This document shows, in pieces, positions 55,601-64,000 of a stretch of 64,000 nucleotides of DNA. How positions within the stretch are numbered: the stretch's first letter is position 1; each line of letters begins with the position of its first letter. Source of the stretch: Chondrus crispus (lineage: Eukaryota > Rhodophyta > Florideophyceae > Gigartinales > Gigartinaceae); assembly GCF_000350225.1 (NCBI RefSeq), contig NW_005178943.1:1-64000 (forward strand). The letters run 5' to 3'. Below the pieces are notes generated by a model, which was not told the DNA's origin, made no database searches, and was given only the letters and a program-made list of their open reading frames with translations. The position numbers were made by a program, and so were the translations under genes.

Positions 55601-58044
55601 AATACAATTGACCAAATGCGGTGGGGTTCGATTTTTTTTTGGTAATTGATGAAAGCCAAAAAAACAAAACGTGCAATAGACCTGCGGTGGAGATGGTTGA
55701 TGTTAAAATCGAGGTCTGAAAAATTTGCCGCAAAAATTCGTTAACTACTAGGCCACAGGCGCTGGCTTCTTGGTGTCTCCTTGGGCGCGCTCACTATTTC
55801 AACAATGGTCTAACTTCAGAAAATGGAAGACGAGTCAACCCTCCAAAGAAATATATAAATCGTGGACATCGAAGTTGAAAAGAAATAAAATTTGCGTATT
55901 TTATGTTATGATAACGCTGGGTCGAATAGACACTAGGATGGATGGCAGCAATTGCAGATGATGAGTCTGCCAACTTTTTTCGAGTTGTCTTTCCTTCTAC
56001 GTTTTTAAGCTTCGTCATACTCTGAATTAAATGCGAAAAAGGCAAACCAAAAGGACTCTGGACATAAGCTCTCCCTAACTTAGAACTAATCGCATCATAT
56101 TGAGGTCCATTTCGGTTGCATGCCACTGTTTCGTCAACATATCGAAACGTTAGTGGAGTGGCCGTGCAGTACTGCCAGCTTTCTTTTTCGTGGTATTGCC
56201 ATGGCTGCGATAGGATGAGGCCCCGCCAGAGACTCCTTTAGAGGCGATCTGATGGAAGACATAATATTTCCTTCGAGATATACGTCGGATCTTTATGAAA
56301 TGTAGTTGATTTTGGCGTTTCTAGAGCGTACGTAACACTAATCTAAGGAGAGGAGAAAACACAAGGGGGCACGGGGGGCTGGGTGGAATGAGGGGTGATA
56401 GAGATGAGGATCTTTCCAGTCTGTTGAGACATGGAAGCATGTGAAAGCAACACAGACGCGGCATATCATGTAGCGCAGCTTGTCCAGGCTCCTTTCGTAG
56501 ACACCGAGCCATACTAGAAATAGCAAATAGATTCATAGATGATGGGAAGGTGAAGACAAAGACCAGGGAATCAGCGCTGGGAGCATTTCTGTCCGAGACA
56601 GACTTGTTGAGAAATGGAACAACCTATATTATGATGCCATCTGCAGGGATAACAGCAATGAAGCTCACGTTGTTCAGGCCTGCGATGCGGCAAGTGTAGA
56701 GTTACACGTCCCGGAACTCATGAAACACATACGTCGCAAATAAGGTCAGCGTATTGCTCTCAAAGCAGTGGAGAAGTGCGCTTCTCGCGACCTGTCAAAT
56801 TTTCTTCGCCAACGACGATGACATAACGGCCACCCTTCGAAGGGTAAACGTCCACATCGCTGCTCGCAGGCAAACAGCGAGGGTATGTACAGTACTACTG
56901 TAGCGTATCCGGGAATAGGAAGCCTCTGGAGACGACGTACGCCAGCGGTGCCTCACTATAATGCGGAACTAATAATGAGGGGAAAAAGAAAAGAGACGGC
57001 GGAGCTTGTTCGGAGTGAGGAGAAATCGGGAGCCGGATTTTGAATCGATTTTTGCTCTACATGAAATCAAGAAATGTCATCAATGCAAAATACCTGGTGC
57101 CCCGTCCGTTCTTGTCGCACGGGCTCTACCCTTCGAAGGGTACCTCATCTACAAATCCATAGATGTGCTCCTCACCCTCTCCGTAGCACCGGTGACGTGG
57201 CCGCAAACCCTAGTCCACAGCCTCGTAGAGAGACACGCCGGTGATCGTCCGCAAAGACCAATCCCCAACCGTCGGCCATCTAAAATACTTCACAGGCGGC
57301 CTCGAATTGTGATCTGACGCCTCGTGTCCCTCCCGCGGACCCCTGATGACGATACTGCCAGGTCTCACACCGTAAAGGCCTAACAGGTTTCAGTGCCGCG
57401 TCGACTGACTTCATGGCGACATGCGGCGTAACCTTTCTCTTTCTCAGCTATAGCTTCTCATCAACAGGCCTGCATCGACAGAAGATAATTGCGAAACGAT
57501 ACAGGAATAAGGTGATATTTCTCATTTCCACCCTTCGCTTTCCATTGGACTCACCGTATGGCTCTCATCTAATCCAACGCTAAAATTGTCGTCGACTTGG
57601 CATTTACGTCCTCGCTTGTCGACACTGATTCGATCGGGCTTGCAGTTGGTAAAATACTTTTACCTGAAAGACAGTTTCAAAGATCTCGAGACACATTTTT
57701 GTTCTCTCTGAAGGAAACTTGTGTACGTCACAGCATCTAGTTTAGAGAACGAAATGATGCGCATTGACACTTCTTCTCTTTCTATCCTTTGCTTCATCAC
57801 TTGCAACGCAACACATTGACGTACCACTATGCCATGGATCTGGCCTCTTGCATGTATTTCTCTTGTTCCCTGCACACCATGCATATGTTTTGATGCATCG
57901 TTCCGTCCCCCCCAAACAGTACATAAGCTGACTTCCCACTGCGGCACAGCAACTTTCATCATCCAGCAACTCTCACCGCTTCACCAACCAACAAGTCTCA
58001 TTTCCAAACTTTCTCGCCATTGCTTGTAGCGTTTCTTTCCAACA
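55601..58044. other. intergenic region
   Basis: No supported gene. The segment 55990-56178 is the inverted partner of the repeat at 48125-48300; its minus-strand frame stays open to ~55794. Short palindromes ccttcgaagg recur near 56836 and 57128. The last ~200 bp before the peroxidase are C/A-rich without an obvious TATA box. Confidence 0.55.
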
Positions 58045-59814
58045 ATGATGTCTATCAGGGTTGCCGTTCTCCTGGCGACTGCGTTCGCCCTTATTCTCAA
58101 CCTCGTTTCAGGACAAGGCCTGCGTCCTCGCAGTCGAGGCCGAGATGTCAGGTTACAATTGCAAGTTGTCAACCCTGGTAGTACCGAGGAAGATGAAATG
58201 ACCTCAGACCCCTGCAGCTCTGAATTCCGCACCGCCGACGGTTCCTGCACTAACACAGTTTTCAGGACGTGGGGCGCAGCAGGTCGTGCTCAGACATCTC
58301 TCCAGCGCTTCCTAAACTCCGCTAATCCCAATGGGTTGGACCTGCCATCTGCCCGTGACGTTTCGAACATGCTCTGCCAGCAGTCTAATGACAAGTTCAA
58401 CGACCGTGGACTCAATGAAATGGCCACCTTCTTCGGTCAATTTCTAGACCATACTTTCATGCTCACCCCGCCAAGCAGTGAATCCATGCCGATTCCGATT
58501 CCCCGCGACGACCCGATCTTCGCCAATTTTTCTGGTGGTCAACTTCAATTCTCCCGGTCTGTCCGCGGCATCGTAGATGCGCAGGGTCTTCCCCAAGGTT
58601 CTGGTGGCCGGTCAGCTGCAAGAGGCTCCCGTCCGCCTCCGGGCGTTGATATCGAGAGACCTATCAATGCGCACTCGAGTGTTCTTGACCTTGCCGCCGT
58701 GTATGGTTCCAACCAGATTCGTCAGGATGCTCTTCGCGAGCCCGGACGCTGCAAGCTAAGGACTGGTCCAGGTGACATTCTCCCCGTCAACTTCATGGAC
58801 TTGTCTAATGTGCCCCTCCCCAACGACCAATTTTTCGTTGCTGGTGATGTCCGCCCCGCTGAGAATCCTGTTCTCACGGCCCTGCACGTTGTTTTCCTTC
58901 GCGAGCACAACGATTTATGCGACGAGCTTGAGGCGGCATTCCCGGATATGGGTCAGGACGAGCTATTCCAAAACGCCCGTAAGATTAATGGGGCGCAGTT
59001 CCAAAAGATTGTGTTCGAGGAATACTATCCCGCGATAGTCGGCAAGAACCTTCCCCGCTTCCGACGTGCGAGTAGACGTGGGAGGAGACGTGTGAGTAGG
59101 ATGCCGCGACCTGATGTTCTGGACGTGTTCAGCACGGCGGCGTTCCGCGTGGGCCATACCATGGTTGGAAACGTGATAGCGCGGAGGGGACCTGGTAACT
59201 CGATGCTTCCATCGATCCCTATGACAGACACGTTCTTCCGCCCGGCCTCCAGATTTGAGGGAACCGAAGAATTCATTCGAGGGGCGACGCAGATTAAGGC
59301 ACAGGAAATTGACCTGATGGTTAACAACAACCTGCGCAACTTCCTTTTCACAAACGTGCCTGCGATCAACTTTGGATTTGACCTGATCGCGCTCAACCTT
59401 CAGCGGTCACGCGACCACGCCCTTCCAAGTTTCACTGAGATCCAAGAGCTGATGGGGATGCGCAAGGCGAGGAGCTTTGCGGACATCTCGAGCGTAGCGA
59501 ACGTGCGGAGCGGTCTGCAGAACGTGTACGGGACGGTAGACCGCGTGGAGGCGTGGATCGGGCTGGTGGCCGAGGACCACGCGTCCGGAAGCTCGATGGG
59601 GCCGACGATGAACGCTATCTGGGAGTTGCAGTTCAGCGTGCTCAGGGATGGTGACCGGTTCTTCTTCCGCAACAGGAACGTGTTCTCGCGCCGGATGCTC
59701 CGCGCGATCCCGCGGGTGAAAGCGCTGTTCACTAAGTCGAAGATATTCCGCTCGCTGATCCTGAGAAACACGAACATTGCCTCGTCCGAGTTGCCGAACA
59801 GAATCTTCTTCTAA
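58045..59814 (+). CDS. secreted animal-type heme peroxidase
   Basis: An intact, intron-less 589-aa frame. Residues 1-23 are a signal peptide (MMSIRVAVLLATAFALILNL, cut near SGQ), so it acts outside the cell or in the secretory path. Peroxidase-cyclooxygenase superfamily residues are in place: distal Gln132, Asp135 and His136 (GQFLDH), catalytic Arg270 and Glu273 (GDVRPAE), REHN, proximal His371 (RVGHTMVG), and Asn in NLQRSRDH. Asp135 and Glu273 match the pair that bind heme through ester bonds in mammalian enzymes; the Met that gives myeloperoxidase its sulfonium link is Asn. The calcium loop is partly altered (Thr after the distal His; Ala for a Ser ligand). It would oxidise halides or small phenolics with hydrogen peroxide; halide choice cannot be read from sequence. 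ATG 58045 is followed by a second ATG. Confidence 0.92.
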   Translation: MMSIRVAVLLATAFALILNLVSGQGLRPRSRGRDVRLQLQVVNPGSTEEDEMTSDPCSSEFRTADGSCTNTVFRTWGAAGRAQTSLQRFLNSANPNGLDLPSARDVSNMLCQQSNDKFNDRGLNEMATFFGQFLDHTFMLTPPSSESMPIPIPRDDPIFANFSGGQLQFSRSVRGIVDAQGLPQGSGGRSAARGSRPPPGVDIERPINAHSSVLDLAAVYGSNQIRQDALREPGRCKLRTGPGDILPVNFMDLSNVPLPNDQFFVAGDVRPAENPVLTALHVVFLREHNDLCDELEAAFPDMGQDELFQNARKINGAQFQKIVFEEYYPAIVGKNLPRFRRASRRGRRRVSRMPRPDVLDVFSTAAFRVGHTMVGNVIARRGPGNSMLPSIPMTDTFFRPASRFEGTEEFIRGATQIKAQEIDLMVNNNLRNFLFTNVPAINFGFDLIALNLQRSRDHALPSFTEIQELMGMRKARSFADISSVANVRSGLQNVYGTVDRVEAWIGLVAEDHASGSSMGPTMNAIWELQFSVLRDGDRFFFRNRNVFSRRMLRAIPRVKALFTKSKIFRSLILRNTNIASSELPNRIFF

Positions 59815-61569
59815 ATGACGGCGTAGTTGTATTGTTACGATATTAATATATCATTACAAGTACACTTTTAACATGTTTCCTCTCGGAAATTTTGCTGATC
59901 TAGTCTCTTAAAGTTAACTGCTTTCATCTCTGCGTCGATTTTAAATAAGAGATGCACGAATTGAGCGTTTTAATACCTTGACTGGTGGGGGAACCTATGG
60001 TCTATTCTTATGCTATTGTGCGATGAGGTTTGCAATTTTAGGAATTCTTGCCCGAGGCGAAATGCAGCGCAATGTCCTCCTCTGTTCATCAAGGCGTTGA
60101 GCGACCTTTTAATAAGTGCGGTGGCGGAAAGCTGATGTCGACAGAGGATGCCCCACATCTTTCCGTCTATGCATACCGGGCGAAGAGCAAAGCTTGAGTG
60201 TATACAGTCTAAGAGTCCAAGTTGTTGTGAGTACCAGGGTTGCGACGCGTGGGGCGCGGCTCGAGTGTAGATGACGGTGGTGGGGGACGGAAGCAACGCA
60301 GGAGCGAAGAAGGATGTGCGCGGGCACAGGCGAGCAGATGCTCTGCAGTGAAGGCTCGCTAGTGTAAAGTCGTGTACTCGCGTTGATGAAGCGTGTGTGC
60401 CTTCCTTCCGCGTTGTCCACGTCCTTTCCTCTACAGCATGTATGCGCTCCTTGGCAACCCAGAATGTTCGCCATTTCTACTGTTTTCGACCAACACTGTC
60501 CGCTGCCACATCTCCCAGGGATGTGGTCGCAGACACTGGCCAATGCACTGTTTCGAATGATCTCGGAAACGTATCCGCTAGAAACGGAGCACCTCCTATA
60601 GGCCTGTGGAACGTTGCCAAATGGCATACATAACTGTCGTCGCTTCAAGACATGGCACTGCTTAGCTTTTTGTCCAGTAAGTTGTTGTACTTGCACATAG
60701 GTGACAGTGACCTCACCACATGACATCAAGGGTACAGTAGATTGTACTATACCCTTGGTACTGTATGATATTGTTTCTCATCAACCCCCTGCATTTGTAT
60801 TTGCTAGAGACAAGAATGGGAAGCCTGCCCTTCGATACTCTCCTCCACCGCAAGTGAGGTCTACGTTTGTGGTAGACCGCATCCAATCAAAAAACTGTCC
60901 ATTTTCCTTTTTTTCAGCGAAAGTCAGCCAGACAACCACTGTTGAGGGTGCTTGCAAACCATGTTTCTTTGTTACCTTAGAAACCAAAAACACGGATCCA
61001 CGATGTGTAAATCCTATCCACATTCTCAAACTCATAAACAGTCGAAGCAGTCTTCCGCTGGAAGACTCTGGAATCACAAATCGCAAATTGATTCGTACTT
61101 TTTTTGCGATTAAAGCACGCCAACACGGCGTTTTGTGTCGTATCAAACGCACGATTGCTCCCAAGGCAGCACCCCTTGGGAGCAGCACCAGAACATGTAC
61201 TGTACCAAATCACAAACATGCACAGCACATCAACGCAGCCACTCCAGTTCTAGAATTGAATTTCCCAGCGGTTTCATGCTAGGCGCAACAAGCACACAAA
61301 ACACAACAAGATAGCCACACCAAACAACCGCAAGCAACCGCCATGAAGCCCCGTACAGATCGCATGCGAGAAACTCTACTCCACAAAGGTGCAAACCACT
61401 CTACATCGAGCAGCGATCTTTCCGCCTCCATCGCAACGCTCCCTCGCTTTGCCTCCCACAAATTAGTCTGGTACTGTATCAACTTGTTTTTTTTTTCCGC
61501 AGTTATGTCGGAAATCTTCGTATCAAAAGCCGCCTCGGTAGTATTATAATAATAATAATACGTGTATTA
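59815..61569. other. intergenic region
   Basis: No supported gene. A 193-codon frame at 60701-61282 has no recognisable domain and starts in a region of short tactgta/gtacagta palindromes. A short frame at 61343 (MKPRTDRMRETLL) is followed by a T-run and ccgcag, resembling a splice acceptor, but I cannot build a gene from it. Confidence 0.5.
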
Positions 61570-62212
61570 CAGAGTAAAGTCTCGATAAGCTGCGTACCTG
61601 ATAGGATGAACTGTCTCGGTGCAGTGAACCGAAAGGCTGTGAGGGAGGTGCCACGCCGCTTTTTTGGCCCAGAAACGACGGTTTCGTATTTCCAAGGTGA
61701 ACCAGACTCGCTAGAATGAACTAGGCGATATAATGTAATGAACATGAAAAAACAGGAGTTGGCTTTGTCGGGGCCTAAATGCGCACTAGAAACGAACCAT
61801 CAACGAATTCGGAAGCTATCAATACATCTTTGCTTCAGATTCAGACGTTGGAAGTCTCCCCACGGGGCTTTGTTCTTCAAACAGTAGCGATTTGAGACTC
61901 CGGATGTCCGATTGCGCCCGTCGACGATGCACGGCCCAAAGGAAGTGACGATATGTGCCTTGCTGTACCTGTACAACGGCTACACGTGTACATGGGCAGT
62001 TCCGCCACTGTGAAGTGCCTCGGTAAGGCGAACTCAAAACCGACCCCCTGTGTACACTGTACACATGTTAAGAGTCTTACACACACTGTACACTGTACCC
62101 TAAGGGTACAGTGTTTGTAAGACTCTTAACATGCCCCGTTCAGTGGGTTGCTCTTCAGAGCAGATGAAGCGCCACATTTCGGTTCACCATACTGTACCGA
62201 GACTTTACTCTG
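61570..62212. mobile_element. mariner-type MITE
   Basis: Perfect 15-bp inverted ends, cagagtaaagtctcg (61570-61584) and cgagactttactctg (62198-62212), flanked by ta on both sides, the target of Tc1/mariner elements. A subterminal gtgaaccgaaa motif is present near both ends in inverted orientation. No transposase; 643 bp. Confidence 0.7.
62064..62133. repeat. 70-bp near-perfect palindrome
   Basis: Arms catgttaagagtcttac (62064-62080) and its reverse complement (62117-62133) surround an inner actgtaccct/aagggtacagt stem, with a few unpaired bases in the left arm. It lies inside the MITE. Confidence 0.8.
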
Positions 62213-63935
62213 TATTTTGCTCTCTCTGGTGACCTCCAGTGGAATTCTCCGGACTGTGCACGTCGGACTATGTGACTCATGTGTACTTGTACGGTAACAC
62301 TTCAACTGTACAAGTATTTTGATAAAAATCTGCTTTGTCAGAGCGGACTGCATTGCAAAGGGGACTCCCATTAGTGCCACATTTACTAATGCCACCCTCC
62401 CATTAATGCCGGCCAGACCCACGAACACGAAAAGTGCCACGTGTCACACGGGTCCAGGTGTTATGCTGCCGTCCGTCCATCGCGCGTGAAAACATGTGAA
62501 AGCGGCTTCTAAGCCCGATCCTATTCACCGACCAGCGTTCACAGACCTTAGCTTGTCCTCCTTTTGGATCCGGTTCCGGAAATAAAAAAATGAAACGCGC
62601 AATCAAGTGATGAAGATGGGAGCGCAGAGGACGCGAGAGAGAGAAGGACTGTACCCTCTGTCGTTGAGATTGCGGAATTGTTTGGAGGGCTGGAAGTTTT
62701 GACGACTGAATGCCATGTTTCAGACGCTCTATCGTATCTGAGGTCGTCAAAGCGCGCGTTTCTCACTGCAAAACACGACAGAGACCCAACGCGGAGCAGG
62801 CAGACGCTAAATACCGCGTGCATGAAAAAGATGTGACGACGTCACCGATTAATGCCGTCTCCCAATACAGTGGTGCCATTTTTAGGGTCTCGCACGGGGC
62901 GGCACTAATGAGTAGGGTCCACTGTACCTAATATATTTACGTCATATTATAACGACGCTACAGTTCCGTACAGCGCATGGACAAAGCGATTACACGTGAA
63001 TCCCGCTGACAGAGTATTTATTTATCCACTGATGCCTTGATCGGATCCGCCTCGAAGGCAGCCAGCAGTATTAGAAGAGTGCAGCTTATGAATTGGGGAC
63101 GAAATCCGCGACAACGATCGCAGCTCCTCTATGCAGACGAGGAGGTGTGACGCCTGAAGCAATCTGTTATCCACATCAACTGTTTATTCTGCGAATTTGC
63201 ACGGTACGGTGTCGTATTCATATCGTGAAGCACCAGCATTCCTGGAATAAGCAGGAGAAACAAAGACTGCCCTGCAGACCCGTTCCTAAGTCCGGGATGA
63301 CACGGAATGCTGAAGACTCTATCTCATACTTGTCTGGGTAAACCTACCCTTTTGGTTGACTCCGACTTTGGCTCCCCCCCTCCCCTTCCCCTTTTTCCCC
63401 TTTTACTTTCCCTATCGTTTACCACTACCTACCCTTTCCACGATCATCACACACCCCGTTCTCCAAAACCCCACGGCGCCCACGATCCCACCCGCTAGAT
63501 CGTACTGGCGGGTCACGTGCGCGCGCTGCCCACTGATTTCTACGACAGCACAGTGCAGTAGTACGTTACAAAGGCTATTTACAGTCGCCCGCCCCTTCCC
63601 GTTGTAAACAGTGTTTACTAAACACTATACGTGGAGTAATATTTGCAGAAGCTCCGATGTCGCTCAAACACGACAGCAGATCGCATGTTATGGACACTGT
63701 CACCTTGTCCTTTCACACTGCTGTACCAAGGGTACCTATTGCAAGGGAGTTGTGATTTGTCACCCATCCCCACCCACACCTTCACTACCCGAAGCCCCCC
63801 AGTCTTATAAATACGCACCGCCCCCACGCCCCGCGCATCGCCACACACAACCAGTCACCGCTCCAGCACCCCACCCCACCCCAAAACCCCGAAACCCCGA
63901 AACCCCTGCGACCCAAACGCACAAAAACCGCCGTC
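62213..63935. other. intergenic region with a possible second small TIR element
   Basis: No supported gene. Sequences with cattagtgcc and ggcattaat cores occur in opposite orientation at ~62365-62415 and ~62850-62915 and could be the ends of a ~550-bp MITE; low confidence. The last 500 bp are C-rich. Confidence 0.45.
63805..63813 (+). promoter_or_regulatory. TATA box
   Basis: ttataaata lies 123 bp before ATG 63936, in C-rich sequence, at a fitting distance for a short leader. Confidence 0.55.
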
Positions 63936-64000
63936 ATGTCTCCCTCCCTCCTCCTCCTGCTGCTGCCCCTCACCCTCATAACAGCGTCTCTTTCCGTGCC
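63936..64000 (+). CDS. start of a secreted protein, cut by the window edge
   Basis: The first ATG after the TATA box opens MSPSLLLLLLPLTLITASLS, a typical signal peptide with cleavage near the window edge. The C/A-rich leader (gtcatg context) resembles the one before the peroxidase. Nothing of the mature protein is visible. Confidence 0.65.
   Translation, partial: MSPSLLLLLLPLTLITASLSV

Noticed and set aside
60701..61282. 193-codon frame as a gene
   Set aside because: No domain, palindrome-rich surroundings and unremarkable length for this composition.

Overview
The window looks like the nuclear genome of a multicellular red alga (a florideophyte such as Chondrus crispus is my best guess; this is inference). 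The pointers are large intron-less reading frames, dense LTR retrotransposons, and a secreted animal-type heme peroxidase. Very little of the 64 kb is ordinary host gene; most of it is nested or adjacent mobile DNA.

Layout. (1) 1-3521 and 32935-40029 form one locus split by a 29.4-kb insertion. It holds a leftward N6-adenine DNA methyltransferase-like gene (1-1892, running off the window), a divergent rightward gene with a 2-oxoglutarate/Fe(II) dioxygenase-like C-terminus and a ParB-like DGGHR motif (3039-3521 + 32940-35969), a rightward gene with a possible Tudor-like N-terminus (36348-37754), and a leftward gene of unknown family (38068-40029). The first two carry in-frame stops; the last two are open. 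I read this as a decaying DNA-modification cassette or unclassified mobile element. It is the most unusual content of the window.

(2) 3522-32934 is an outer Ty3/gypsy chromovirus (about 15.1 kb once its own insertion is removed), read leftward. A second chromovirus, 14765-29095 (14.3 kb, 670-bp LTRs, perfect 5-bp target duplication), sits exactly in its protease active-site region. The two share an unusual design: gag and pol on one strand, and a long extra ORF on the opposite strand starting 60-110 bp from the 3' LTR. Their primer-binding sites are nearly identical.

(3) 41565-47479 is a Ty1/copia element with an exact 5-bp target duplication. (4) 49541-51603 is a TIR element with a 9-bp target duplication that carries a J-domain (DnaJ-type) gene and no transposase, which suggests a Pack-MULE. 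(5) 51820-52641 holds a very GC-rich small gene and a Myb-like fragment. (6) 52882-55600 is a PIF/Harbinger transposon with transposase and Myb-like partner. (7) 58045-59814 is an intact secreted heme peroxidase. (8) A mariner-type MITE follows, and the first 21 codons of another secreted protein lie at the right edge.

The insertion order is clear: cassette first, outer chromovirus into it, inner chromovirus into the outer one. Seven in-frame stops across four unrelated units are all of a kind that a single C-to-T change could create, while the outer chromovirus is broken mainly by single-base slips in homopolymers. No promoter, splice site or function was tested; all calls are by eye from translations and motifs.
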